This document shows, one piece after another, positions 44,484 to 54,800 of a stretch of 64,000 bases of DNA. The position numbers and the translations under genes are program-made. The stretch covers positions 186,001-250,000 of the forward strand of contig JBFWNG010000002.1 in assembly GCA_050251195.1 (NCBI GenBank), in the 5' to 3' direction. Each line of letters begins with the position of its first letter. Position 1 is the stretch's first letter. Below the pieces are notes generated by a model. The model saw nothing but the letters and a program-made list of their open reading frames with translations, did not search any database and was not told the origin of the DNA. The DNA comes from JBFWNG01 sp050251195 (GTDB lineage: Bacteria > Bdellovibrionota_B > Oligoflexia > Oligoflexales > Oligoflexaceae).

Positions 44484-45308
44484 CTAGTCGCCAGTCCACC
44501 GAAATAAATCCAGTGAAAGCTGATATACATTCTGTTGTTGCGCCTTTCCAACGATGCCTTCTATATTTTTCAACCATTCAAGAAATCGATTTTGTATGTC
44601 GCGTCTTGTTTCTTCATCTCCTGAGAAGACGACAGAAAAGCTGTAGCCTGCTTCATCGGCGGCATTGTCGATTCGATGCGTTGCCATTTGACGGAGCTGA
44701 TTACGCCAGGATCGATAGAGAGATGAATCCTTTGGTAGGTGTAAATTTTCGACCAGAAGCGTGATGCCCTTTTCATTTCTTTCAATAAGCCGCATTTTTT
44801 CAAGCTTGATGATGGCATTCACAATGCGCGGTTTAGCAATTTGCAGCGCTTCACTGATTTTTTCTGGATTCTTTTGGAATTTAGGTATTGCCAAACATAT
44901 ATGTGTCAACTGCACAGCCGGATCCAGATAATAGTCCGCAAGTTCTCCGAGTGATGGCTCAATACTCTTCGCGGTGAGATGTCTTTTTGTATCTAGTTGC
45001 TGTGTCTGGATTGTGCGCAGGGATTTTATGAGCTCCGAGCGTCGCGTTTGCAGGGCTGTACGTGAGTATTCCAGTGTTAACATCAAATACTGTTGCTCTT
45101 CCTCATTCAGCTCAAAGTATTTAGACGTCATAAAAATCTGGTCAGTACTGAAATCTGCCACACCATGCAAAACCCGCGAAACATAAGATTTGGGGACGCG
45201 AATATAATTGGCTAGAGCCTGAAAGCTTATACTTCGATCCAGGCGTTTGCGTTCAATTACGAGGTTTTTTACGATTTTTCTATAGTCAATTTCTTTATAA
45301 ATATTCAT
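44484..45308 (-). CDS. TIGR02147/DUF4423-family transcriptional regulator
   Basis: 274 aa. N-terminal helix-turn-helix-like segment (SFQALANYIRVPKSYVSRVLHG) followed by the family's helical body (YLMLTLEYSR, LADYYLDPAVQLTHI, ALQIAKPRIVNAIIKLEKMRLIERN) and C-terminal domain (FSVVFSGDEETRRDIQNRFLEWL). These regulators are expanded in Bdellovibrio- and Fibrobacter-type genomes; their ligands are unknown. Lies between two metzincin genes and is divergent from the one at 45487, so it may control them. No clear ribosome site before its ATG. Confidence 0.9.
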   Translation of the reverse strand: MNIYKEIDYRKIVKNLVIERKRLDRSISFQALANYIRVPKSYVSRVLHGVADFSTDQIFMTSKYFELNEEEQQYLMLTLEYSRTALQTRRSELIKSLRTIQTQQLDTKRHLTAKSIEPSLGELADYYLDPAVQLTHICLAIPKFQKNPEKISEALQIAKPRIVNAIIKLEKMRLIERNEKGITLLVENLHLPKDSSLYRSWRNQLRQMATHRIDNAADEAGYSFSVVFSGDEETRRDIQNRFLEWLKNIEGIVGKAQQQNVYQLSLDLFRWTGD

Positions 45309-45486
45309 AAGTTAGATCGATAAATTGCCTATTAAATAACTTCTATCTATAAGTTTATTACAATATAATTTACTTTTTTTAGGGATCCCTGACAATAGAG
45401 GAAGTAGCGCTACTCGGGTTTTATGATATGAGGGGTCCCGAAATCAAACTCCTAGACGCCTTTAAACACATGAATCGGAGTTTTAT
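45309..45486. promoter_or_regulatory. Divergent control region, regulator / metzincin
   Basis: 178 bp, very A/T rich at the regulator side, with two palindromes: AGGGATCCCT (about 45380-45389) and GTAGCGCTAC (about 45402-45412), possible operator sites. The plus-strand ribosome site CGGAG precedes 45487. Promoter boxes are not certain. Confidence 0.4.
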
Positions 45487-46674
45487 ATGATGAAACAAAA
45501 ATTTACTTTTCTTTCTGCATTGCTTTGCGGGATCGGCTTTTCCGCGTCAGCTATGGCTGCTTGGAGCAGTGGCGGCGGTAGTCTCATCAAGGACGCCGAC
45601 AATCCGTGGTTTGTCAAAAATACCACCGACGTAAACTACTGCGTCGTGTCCGACGCCAAACATTTTCCGCTATCCGAGAGGCGGCTCAACGAAATCGTCC
45701 TTGAAGCGCTTGAATACTGGAAACTAGAGTTCTCCAGGTATCCTAGCCCTGATATGAAAGTTGCAACTCAAGCGTTTCATCAAGTTCCTTGCCCAAGCAA
45801 TTTGGATGCGCCAGCGGGAGTCGACCTCGTCTTTCAATTCGGGTTACTAACGGAATCTCAACGCCTTGAAATAGCCAACCCTGGGGAATATGTGTCCCTT
45901 GCGATTCGTACCGATTACGATCGTGTGCGACTAAAAGGTCGCGGCTTCATCTATGTTGCGCCTGAATCAGGCCCTCTTAAGCCCAATAACCAAGATATGA
46001 TAGAGACGCCGTGGCAGCTTGCAAACGGAGGACTCGTCGCCAAAGTCATTACTCATGAACTTGGTCATGTATTTGGTATTCCTCATATGGCAGAAAAGCA
46101 AAGCCTCTCATCGATCATGAATGCCGGGTATCCTGAGCTTATCGTTCACAAGGATCTTGCAAAGCACGTAGCGTCCCAAGGTATTCCTACTTTCTTTGGC
46201 TCGTTTGGAGGTGGAAGTGTCCTTCGTCAAATTTGTACCGACGAAGAGTCTGGCGACCAGGTCAGCGAGGTAACGCGCAAATTTTTTGCGCTTCCGCGTC
46301 GCTTTGATTGTATCGAAGGAAAACTTGTGGACGAAAAAACCATCCATATTCTAGGACGAACAAACAAATTCTCAGAGGCAGAAGTGATTGGAACTATAGA
46401 CCTGGGCAAGGTGGCTCGCTTTACGCCAGAGGTGATTGTAACAGCCTATCTATGGAATGAGCAGACGGTTTTCCCTGAGTCGCCTGTCAGCGAACTAAAA
46501 AGGTACATGCCAGGACCCCAGCGGTGGCACGTAGAATATCCTGGAGTCTACCGCGATTATGCAGGCTCTACGAGTCGATCAACCTTCGTAGCTGTGTCTC
46601 CTGATTTTTGGCGGCAGCGCATTGGTGGGATTATGGAAAATCAGTTAATCATCGATTTAGGGTGGGGAAGATAG
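45487..46674 (+). CDS. Secreted metzincin-type zinc protease
   Basis: 395 aa. Signal peptide cleaved near residue 25 (SAMAAW). The catalytic motif HELGHVFGIPH is HExxHxxGxxH, with the Met-turn SSIMNAGYP some 20 residues on. The C-terminal about 170 residues are beta-rich, with two cysteines, and resemble no domain I know. Exported protease, matrixin-like by motif. Two possible starts, ATGATG; the first is taken. Divergent from the TIGR02147 regulator. Confidence 0.9.
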   Translation: MMKQKFTFLSALLCGIGFSASAMAAWSSGGGSLIKDADNPWFVKNTTDVNYCVVSDAKHFPLSERRLNEIVLEALEYWKLEFSRYPSPDMKVATQAFHQVPCPSNLDAPAGVDLVFQFGLLTESQRLEIANPGEYVSLAIRTDYDRVRLKGRGFIYVAPESGPLKPNNQDMIETPWQLANGGLVAKVITHELGHVFGIPHMAEKQSLSSIMNAGYPELIVHKDLAKHVASQGIPTFFGSFGGGSVLRQICTDEESGDQVSEVTRKFFALPRRFDCIEGKLVDEKTIHILGRTNKFSEAEVIGTIDLGKVARFTPEVIVTAYLWNEQTVFPESPVSELKRYMPGPQRWHVEYPGVYRDYAGSTSRSTFVAVSPDFWRQRIGGIMENQLIIDLGWGR

Positions 46675-46685
46675 AATATTTTGGG

Positions 46686-46723
46686 CCTACTTTAGCGGTC
46701 GTACAGAGGGCCGCTAAAGTGGG
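46686..46723. terminator. 13-bp hairpin between convergent genes
   Basis: CCTACTTTAGCGG and CCGCTAAAGTGGG pair with one G-U around a 12-nt loop. No T-tract follows on either strand, so it is a structural hairpin or weak terminator between the metzincin and the DUF503-like gene. Confidence 0.5.
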
Positions 46724-46734
46724 TTACGAAAAAT

Positions 46735-47016
46735 TCAGAACGAATCTACAACCACGCCTTCTTCTTCAACCCTACCAAAACCCGAAGTTTCGCAAAAAGC
46801 AATGACGTCACTCAAGACCTGATTGATCTGATTCTGAGTTTTCTCCAGTAGCGCAACGGCTATTTCCGGAGATCCGTCCTTGTAGAACGCGTCGCTAGGT
46901 CGTATGCAAATGCGAAACCGCGCTTCTATCTTCTTGATGAGCGAGTGAAGCTCGCGGCGATCTTGATCGCTATTGCCGCTGGCCTCGAAAGCGAGTTTGG
47001 CTACCGCGTAATACAT
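46735..47016 (-). CDS. DUF503-like small protein
   Basis: 93 aa from the ATG at 47016. The sequence has the layout of DUF503/YlxP-like proteins: a strand (VAKLAFE), a helical segment SLIKKIEARFRICIRPSD, then ALLEKTQNQINQVLSDVIAFCE, usually near ribosome-related genes. The reading frame is open to 47310, but that part lies inside prfC and is discarded. 16 bp after the prfC stop; ribosome site weak. Function unknown, possibly ribosome assembly. Confidence 0.65.
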   Translation of the reverse strand: MYYAVAKLAFEASGNSDQDRRELHSLIKKIEARFRICIRPSDAFYKDGSPEIAVALLEKTQNQINQVLSDVIAFCETSGFGRVEEEGVVVDSF

Positions 47017-47032
47017 TGGGCCGTAAACCTTT

Positions 47033-48622
47033 CTACTGAACGTTCTCTGATATCGATCGGTATTGCACTTTCGGATAGCGCTCTCGAAGATAATTGAGGC
47101 GCCACAAATCGTCCAAAAGAATCGTGTGTTGGTCGTGTTGATCAAGACAGACGCTCGAGCCTTGTTCGCGCAAAAAAGTTTCCAAAGCGGGCTTGTCGTC
47201 ACAGGAGATCCAGCGAGCGCAGGAATAGGGAATCTTTTGAAAGATCGTGTTAACGCCGTACTCGTTTTTGATGCGATAGGAAACAACGTCAAATTGCAAT
47301 TCCCCCACAACTCCCAGGATCTGGTCGGTCGCGTGCACAGGACGAAATACTTGCACGGCGCCTTCCTCGGAAAGTTGGTTCAGCGCTTTGTGTAATTGTT
47401 TGGATTTAAGCGGGTCTTTGAGAACCACGCGAACGAACTTCTCGGGAGCAAATACGGGGATGCCGGTAAATTGCAACTGTTCGCCCTCCGAAATTGAGTC
47501 GCCGATTCTGAACACACCCGGATCGTGGATTCCCACAATGTCTCCTGCAAACGCTTCGTCCACGAGACTTCGGTCTTGAGCCATAAACTGTGTAGGACGA
47601 CCCAACCGCTGTTCTTTGGCGGAACGAACCAAAAATGCTTTCATTCCGCGCTCGAATTTGCCGGCGCAAATCCGGATAAACGCGACGCGATCTCGGTGGT
47701 TTGGATCCATGTTCGCTTGGATCTTGAAAATGAATGCTGAAAATTTTTCTTCGTCGGGTTGCACCAGGCGCTGTTTGGTTTCGCGAGGTGTCGGCGGCGG
47801 CGCTAGATCGCAGATGGCTTGAAGCAACGGTTCGATGCCGAAGTTGTTGAGCGCGGAGCCGAAGAAAACGGGCGCGAGTTCTCCCGCCAAATATTTTTCC
47901 TGGGAAAAAGTTTCACCAGCAACGCTCAAGAGTTCGATGTCCGATCGAGCCTTTTCGGCCAACTCGGGGCCCGCAATATCGTCAAGCTTGCTGTCGTCGA
48001 CAGAGAGCTCCACGGCTTCCGCTTGCTGTCCTCGATTTTCCGTGCGCGAATAGAGAAGAAGCTTCTGCTCTTGTTGGTTATAGACGCCCTTGAAACTATC
48101 GCCCATTCCGATAGGCCAAACGACGGGGCAAGTCTGAATCTTGAGGATATTCTCAATCTCGTGCAGAAGTTCGAACGGATCCCGAGCCTCTTTATCCATC
48201 TTGTTAATGAAGGCAATGACCGGAGTCTTTTGCATCTTGCAAACTTCGAAAAGCTTTTTTGTCTGCTCCTCGACGCCTTTGGCGGCATCGATCAGCATGA
48301 GGACGCTGTCGACCGCCGTGAGGGTGCGGTACGTGTCTTCAGAAAAGTCCTGGTGACCCGGTGTATCGATGAGATTAATTTTATAACCGTTGTAAGGAAA
48401 ACTCATAACGGAACTTGTCACCGAGATCCCGCGCTGTTTCTCGAGTTCCATCCAGTCAGAAGTGGCAAATTTCTTTGACCTTTTCGCTTTGACGGTGCCG
48501 GCCATGTTAATAGCTCCGCCGTACAAAAGAAGCTTTTCGGTAATCGTCGTTTTACCGGCGTCCGGGTGGGATATGATTGCAAACGTGCGTCTTTTTTGAA
48601 TCTCTTGTGTTATTGAGGACAT
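47033..48622 (-). CDS. prfC: Peptide chain release factor 3
   Basis: 529 aa GTPase. G1 SHPDAGKTTITEKLLLYGG, G3 DTPGHQDF, G4 INKMDKEARDP, and RF3-specific segments (GAINMAGTVKAKRSKKFATSDWM). Recycles RF1/RF2 after termination. AAAGAGAA precedes the ATG. A DUF503-like gene follows. Confidence 0.97.
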   Translation of the reverse strand: MSSITQEIQKRRTFAIISHPDAGKTTITEKLLLYGGAINMAGTVKAKRSKKFATSDWMELEKQRGISVTSSVMSFPYNGYKINLIDTPGHQDFSEDTYRTLTAVDSVLMLIDAAKGVEEQTKKLFEVCKMQKTPVIAFINKMDKEARDPFELLHEIENILKIQTCPVVWPIGMGDSFKGVYNQQEQKLLLYSRTENRGQQAEAVELSVDDSKLDDIAGPELAEKARSDIELLSVAGETFSQEKYLAGELAPVFFGSALNNFGIEPLLQAICDLAPPPTPRETKQRLVQPDEEKFSAFIFKIQANMDPNHRDRVAFIRICAGKFERGMKAFLVRSAKEQRLGRPTQFMAQDRSLVDEAFAGDIVGIHDPGVFRIGDSISEGEQLQFTGIPVFAPEKFVRVVLKDPLKSKQLHKALNQLSEEGAVQVFRPVHATDQILGVVGELQFDVVSYRIKNEYGVNTIFQKIPYSCARWISCDDKPALETFLREQGSSVCLDQHDQHTILLDDLWRLNYLRERYPKVQYRSISENVQ

Positions 48623-48795
48623 AGCGGTTCTCTTTCAGGGAACAAATGCTTTTAAATATATGTATAAGGTGCTAAACTCAGCGCTTTTAAACGGAAGCCA
48701 AGAACGATCGCTAGTGGATGTCCTTGAGATGGTAAGCGAGAAGGGTTTTCCAGATAATCATCACAATCGTAACTCTCGAAGCACGAAGGTGTATT

Positions 48796-50289
48796 ATGAC
48801 ACATACCAAAGATAATAATCAATTTAAAACTGGGGAGATCAAACGCGCTCTTTCCTACGACGATGTCCTTTTGCTGCCGCAACATTCGACGGTGCTGCCT
48901 GGAGACGCCCAGCTGGATACGCCGTTAACCCGCAATGTTACACTTAAAATTCCTCTTGTTTCAGCTGCAATGGACACGGTCACCGAGGCGCGAACGGCGA
49001 TTGTCATGGCGCAGTCAGGCGGAATCGGCATCATTCATAAAAACCTTTCCATGGAAGAGCAAGCTGGAGAAGTCGGGAAAGTAAAAAAGAGCGAGTCGGG
49101 AATGGTTACGGAACCTGTAACGGTTCAACCCGAAGACACCTTGGCCGCCGTTAATCAAATGATTAAACAGCACGCGTTCTCCGGATTTCCAGTCGTTGAC
49201 GGCGGGAGATTGGTGGGCATTTTGACGCGGCGAGATTTTCAGTTTGAGAAGGATCTTTCGCGTAAAGTGAAAGAGGTTATGACCAAGGAAGTCGTGTTTG
49301 TCGAGAAAGGCTCTTCGGTCGAGCAAGTTGTCGACAAGCTTAAGCAACACCGCATAGAGAAACTTCCTGTCGTTGATTCTCAAAAGCGACTGGTCGGCAT
49401 GTTCACCCTAAAAGACATCCTTAAGGCGGAAAAATTTCCTAACGCCGCCAAAGACAGCGACAAACGCTTGCTTGTCGGTGCCGCGGTCGGAGTTGGCGCT
49501 GACTTTCTTGAAAGAACACACAAGCTTTTAACAGCTCATTGCGACGTTATCATCATCGATACGGCGCACGGGCATAGTCAAAGAGTTCTCGATGCTGCGG
49601 TCAAGATAAAGTCGGAATTTAAGAGTTACGATTTCAGCCTGATCGGCGGCAACGTCGCGACAGCGGAAGGCGTTCAGGCATTGGCGGAAGCCGGGTGTGA
49701 CGGCATAAAAATTGGAATCGGACCGGGGTCGATCTGCACGACGCGAGTTGTCACCGGCATTGGAGTTCCTCAGTTCACTGCGGTATACGAATGTGCACGA
49801 GCGGCTGAGAAGCTTGGAATTCCCGTCATTGCTGACGGCGGGGTGAAGTACAGTGGCGACATAGTGAAAGCGTTGGCGGCCGGCGCAAGCACGGTCATGA
49901 TTGGGTCGCTGTTCGCGGGAACCGAAGAGGCTCCCGGAGAGTTGATCATATATCAAGGCAAGAGCTACAAACATTACAGGGGAATGGGTAGTCTCGGCGC
50001 GATGAAGCAGGGCAGTAAGGATCGCTACTTCCAAGCGGACGTGGAATCCACCAAACTCATTCCTGAGGGAATAGAGGGAAGGATTCCGTATCGTGGTCCG
50101 ATGTTCGATACCATTTTCCAACTTGTGGGCGGAATTAGATCAGCGATGGGATACCTCGGCGCTGCAACAATGAAAGACTTGAAGCAGCGAGCGGAATTTG
50201 TGGAGATTAGCTCTTCGGGATTGCGCGAAAGCCATGTGCACGATGTGTACATCACCCGGGAAGCTCCAAATTACAAACTTGATTTATGA
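48796..50289 (+). CDS. guaB: IMP dehydrogenase
   Basis: 497 aa. Catalytic loop GPGSICTTRVVTG with Cys314, a CBS pair inserted at about 100-215, and GGVKYSGDIVKALAAGAS. First committed step of GMP synthesis; guaA follows by 15 bp. GAAGGTG lies before the ATG. Confidence 0.98.
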   Translation: MTHTKDNNQFKTGEIKRALSYDDVLLLPQHSTVLPGDAQLDTPLTRNVTLKIPLVSAAMDTVTEARTAIVMAQSGGIGIIHKNLSMEEQAGEVGKVKKSESGMVTEPVTVQPEDTLAAVNQMIKQHAFSGFPVVDGGRLVGILTRRDFQFEKDLSRKVKEVMTKEVVFVEKGSSVEQVVDKLKQHRIEKLPVVDSQKRLVGMFTLKDILKAEKFPNAAKDSDKRLLVGAAVGVGADFLERTHKLLTAHCDVIIIDTAHGHSQRVLDAAVKIKSEFKSYDFSLIGGNVATAEGVQALAEAGCDGIKIGIGPGSICTTRVVTGIGVPQFTAVYECARAAEKLGIPVIADGGVKYSGDIVKALAAGASTVMIGSLFAGTEEAPGELIIYQGKSYKHYRGMGSLGAMKQGSKDRYFQADVESTKLIPEGIEGRIPYRGPMFDTIFQLVGGIRSAMGYLGAATMKDLKQRAEFVEISSSGLRESHVHDVYITREAPNYKLDL

Positions 50290-50304
50290 TAGGTTCGCGA
50301 AGTT

Positions 50305-51864
50305 ATGTTTCATAAGTTCTCTCACGGTATTCTTGTTCTTGATTACGGTTCGCAATATACGCTCTTGATCGCGCGAAAGTTTCGCGAATTAGGTGTTTAT
50401 GCGGAGATCATTGACGGCGCTAAAGGTAAAGTGCCTGACGGGTTTGAATACACCGGAATTGTGCTTTCGGGAGGCCCTGACTCCGTATCGGACGTTGGAG
50501 CCCGCAAAATCCCGCAATGGGTTCTTGATTCCGGCAAGCCGATTTTGGGAATCTGCTACGGCATGCAACTTTTGGTCGAACACTTCGGTGGCAAAGTTCG
50601 AGCCGGTACGCATAGAGAATACGGCAACTCAAAGGTTAGATTTGACGCGAAGAACTCTCATCTAGAGGGTATGTTCAACGGGTTGTCGCCGTCGGAAGTC
50701 GTATGGATGAGTCACGGCGACGATGTTGCGTCACTGCCGGATTGTTTCGATAAAATCGGTCTCACAACTGATAACGTTGTGGCAATGATCGCGCACAAGT
50801 CCGAACCGATTCTCGGATTGCAGTTTCACCCGGAGGTCGAGCATACGACAAACGGCAAACAACTGCTGCTCGGATTTGCAAAGCTTTGCAAGCATCCGTT
50901 GGATTGGCAGCCTGGTGAAATGGTCGAGTCCTGCATGTCTTACGTCAAGGAGACGGTTGGATCCGGCCATGTTTTGATGGGTGTTTCGGGCGGGGTCGAT
51001 TCCACTGTTGCCGTCAAATTGATGGTGGAAGCGTTGGGCCACGATCGGGTCACCGCGTGTTTCGTGGATAACGGTTTGCTTCGGAAAAATGAGAAGCAGT
51101 GGGTATCCGCGCAGCTTACGGAACTGGGCATCAAGGATCTCGTCGTCTTGGATCGAGAGGAAGCTTTTTTGAACGCCCTTCGCGGCGTCACCGAACCTGA
51201 GCAGAAGCGAAAAATAATTGGCAATACCTTCGCGCGCGAATTTGAAGCCTACGCGCGAGCACATAAGAGCGAATTCACACACTTGGGACAGGGAACTCTA
51301 TATCCGGACGTTATAGAATCGGCAAAACACGGCGCGGGCGCCCAAGTCATTAAGACCCATCACAATGTTGGCGGCCTTCCGGCTGACTTGGGGTTGAAAC
51401 TCGTTGAGCCGTTTCGGCATTTATTCAAAGACGAAGTCCGTAAGATTGGACTCCAGCTGGGAATTCCCGAAATTCTCGTCGGTCGGCATCCTTTCCCGGG
51501 ACCGGGATTAGGTGTTCGAGTGCTTGGCGAAGTTACCAAGGAGCGATGCGACATTTTGCGTGAGGCCGACGCGGTTTTTATTGACCGTCTGCGATCGGAA
51601 AAGCTTTACGATGACGTTTGGCAAGCATTTGTCGTTCTTCTGCCCGTAAAGACCGTCGGGGTCATGGGTGACAATAGGACTTATCAGTCGGTTTGCGCTT
51701 TGCGGGCCGTTTGTTCCAGCGACGGGATGACGGCCGACGTGAGTCGGCTACCGTTTGAATTCCTCACGACAGTGGCATCTGAAATAGTTAGAAAAGTTCA
51801 CGGTATTAACCGCGTCGTTTATGATATAACCACTAAACCGCCTGGAACTATTGAGTGGGAATAA
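50305..51864 (+). CDS. guaA: GMP synthase (glutamine-hydrolysing)
   Basis: 519 aa. Glutaminase domain with the triad Cys84 (GICYGMQLL), His175 and Glu177 (LQFHPEVEH); PP-loop GVSGGVDSTVAVKL; C-terminal dimerisation part ending with DITTKPPGTIEWE. Converts XMP to GMP. Between guaB and dnaE, 3 bp before the latter. Confidence 0.98.
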   Translation: MFHKFSHGILVLDYGSQYTLLIARKFRELGVYAEIIDGAKGKVPDGFEYTGIVLSGGPDSVSDVGARKIPQWVLDSGKPILGICYGMQLLVEHFGGKVRAGTHREYGNSKVRFDAKNSHLEGMFNGLSPSEVVWMSHGDDVASLPDCFDKIGLTTDNVVAMIAHKSEPILGLQFHPEVEHTTNGKQLLLGFAKLCKHPLDWQPGEMVESCMSYVKETVGSGHVLMGVSGGVDSTVAVKLMVEALGHDRVTACFVDNGLLRKNEKQWVSAQLTELGIKDLVVLDREEAFLNALRGVTEPEQKRKIIGNTFAREFEAYARAHKSEFTHLGQGTLYPDVIESAKHGAGAQVIKTHHNVGGLPADLGLKLVEPFRHLFKDEVRKIGLQLGIPEILVGRHPFPGPGLGVRVLGEVTKERCDILREADAVFIDRLRSEKLYDDVWQAFVVLLPVKTVGVMGDNRTYQSVCALRAVCSSDGMTADVSRLPFEFLTTVASEIVRKVHGINRVVYDITTKPPGTIEWE

Positions 51865-51867
51865 ATA

Positions 51868-54800
51868 ATGACGGAACAAGAGACCTCCCTGGTCCATTTA
51901 CATTTGCATTCCGAGTATTCTTTGCTCGACGGTGCCATCAGGATCTCGGATCTCGTCAAGAAAGCTAAAATACTCGACCATAAAGCCGTAGCCCTCACCG
52001 ATCACGGCAATATGTTTGGTGCGCTTGAATTTTATCTCAAGTGCAAGGAAAACGGCATAAAGCCCATCCTGGGTTGCGAGATTTATCACGAAAACGCCCA
52101 CAATACGGTCAAAGACAAGGAAAAGCCGCAAGCGTTTCACCTAGTCCTCCTGGCGAAGACTCTCAACGGCTACAACAATCTCATAAAAGTCGTAAGTCAC
52201 GGCTACGATCACTTCGATCAAGTTCCCATTGTGAAGAACTCGACGCTTGATCTGGTTAACGGCGACCTCATTGCGCTTTCGGCATGCGCGCGCGGCGAAT
52301 TCGGATATTTGGTCGGCAAAATCTTTTCTCTCGGCCTTGACGTGACAGCTGAACTGCAGAATCCCACCACCCCTCAATCCAAAGCGGTTTGCGCGGCGCT
52401 CAAGTATCACGTCGAAATGATGGTGGGGCGATATGGCCGCGAGAACTATTTCGTGGAACTCATTGACAATAATTTGGAAGAGCAGAAACGTCTCTTACCT
52501 GGTTTGGTCGCTGCGGCAAAGTTCTTTGATTTGAATATTGTCGCCACGGCGGATGCGCATTACGTCAATCAAGAAGACGAAGACGCGCATATGATTCTTA
52601 CGGCGATAAAAAATGAGCTACGCGTTTCTGACTTTAAACACCGCAGAAGGGGCGCGCAATTTCACCTCTATGATAACGAACGGATGCGGGAACTTTATGG
52701 CGCTTGGCCTGATGCCTTGGCGAACACGCAACGCATCGCGGACATGTGCGACGTCAAGTTTGAGTTCGGCAAATACTTTTTGCCCAAATACCCGCTTCCC
52801 GGCAACGAAACGGAAGCCGAAGCGCTGACGCGATTATCGCAGGAGGGACTCGAAGAACGGCTTGTACACTTACGAAAAATGTACGGTGCGTCTCTCAACG
52901 AAGCGGCTGAGCAAAAATACAAAGAACGCTTGGCCTATGAGACGGACGTTATCATCTCGATGGGTTTTCCCGGATACTTTCTCATTGTTCAGGATTTTAT
53001 CAATTGGGCAAAGAAAAATGGAATTCCCGTTGGACCTGGAAGGGGCTCTGGTGCGGGCTCGCTCGTGGCCTACGCGCTTAAGATCACCGATCTCGATCCC
53101 ATTGCACTCAATTTGATCTTCGAACGATTCTTGAATCCTGATCGTATCTCCATGCCTGACTTCGACGTCGACTTTTGTCAAAACCGACGCGACGAAGTTA
53201 TCGCTTACGTTACGGAGAAATACGGCAAAAACAACGTCGCCCAGATTACGACTTTTGGAAAAATGAAGGCGAAAGCCGCGATAAGAGACGTGGGGCGCGT
53301 GCTCGAGATCGGTTACGGTAAAGTCGACCGGATCGCCAAGCTTATTCCCAATGAGATTGACATAAAGTTGAAGGATGCCCTTCAGCAAGAACCTCGAATT
53401 CTAGAGGAGGCGAAGAAGGATAGCGCGATCAACGATATGATCGTTCTTGCCGGAAAAATCGAAGGCATTTGCAGGCACACCTCGGTTCACGCCGCGGGCG
53501 TCGTGATTTCAGACGGGGGGATGGAGAACTACGTTCCGGTTTATAAAGGGCCTGACGGGAGTTTGATCACTCAATTTGAAATGAAGAACGTCGAGAAGAT
53601 CGGTCTGGTTAAATTTGACTTCTTGGGTCTTAAGACCCTTACGGTTATCGCCGATGCCGAAAAGCTCATTCGCGAAACCATTGACCCGAACTTCCGAATT
53701 GAAGAGATCAACGTCGAAGATCCCAAAGTTTACGATCTGATTTCGACCGGTAATACGGTGGGCATATTCCAGCTAGAAAGTTCGGGTATGCAGTCGCTTG
53801 TCACGCGCCTTAAGCCAAGTTGCTTCGAAGACCTAGTGGCGATTGTCGCTCTCTTCCGACCGGGACCGTTGGGTTCGGGAATGGTGGACGATTTTATCGA
53901 GTGTAAGCACGGACGCCAGAAGATTCATTATCTTTTGCCCGAATTGCAACCGATTCTAAAAGATACCTACGGGGTCATTCTCTACCAGGAGCAAGTTTTA
54001 AAGGTGGCCGCGGACTTAGCGAATTACACTTTGGGCGAAGCGGACCTTCTTCGTCGAGCGATGGGTAAGAAAAAACCGGAGGAGATGGCGCAGCAGAAGT
54101 CGCGCTTTGTTGCAGGCTGCGTGTCCAACAATATCAAAGAAGGATTGGCTGTAGAACTTTTCGAACTTATCGAAAAGTTTTCATCTTACGGTTTTAACAA
54201 GAGTCACTCCGCCGCCTACGGTCTCGTCAGTTATCAAACGGCTTTTCTAAAGCACCATTTTCCCGAACAGTTCATGGCCGCCATCATGACGAGCGATCTC
54301 GACAATACCGAAAAAATCGTTAGGTATGTTGAAGAGTGTCGACGCTTCAAATTTGAAATTATTCCGCCTGATATCAATCGATGTTTCTTTGAATTTACAG
54401 TCCCCAGGAAGCAAGCCATAACATTTGGGTTGGGTGCGGTAAAGGGCCTGGGACAGGGATCTCTCAACCTCATTATTGAGGATCGTGAAAATCAAGGTCC
54501 TTTTAAGAACATGGAAGATTTTTGCAAGCGAGTGAACCTAGGAGTTTTGGGTAAAAAGACCCTCGAGATTTTGATTAAAGTGGGCTGTTTTGACTGCTTT
54601 AAACTATCGCGTAAAGACCTGTTGGAGGCTCTTTCGGACATGTTTGAATTCAGCCGGGATCTGCATGCGGCGAAGACCAATGGGCAGGGATCGCTTTTTG
54701 ACGAAATGGACGCCGATGTCGAGGAGAGTCCCGAGCTATTGAATTTACATCCCTCGTTGAAAGTGCGCGATATTCAGGACCTCCAGGACGAACGACGCCT

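Noticed and set aside
46735..47310. Long 191-residue version of the DUF503-like gene
   Set aside because: The first 98 residues fall inside prfC; only the part from 47016 resembles a protein family.
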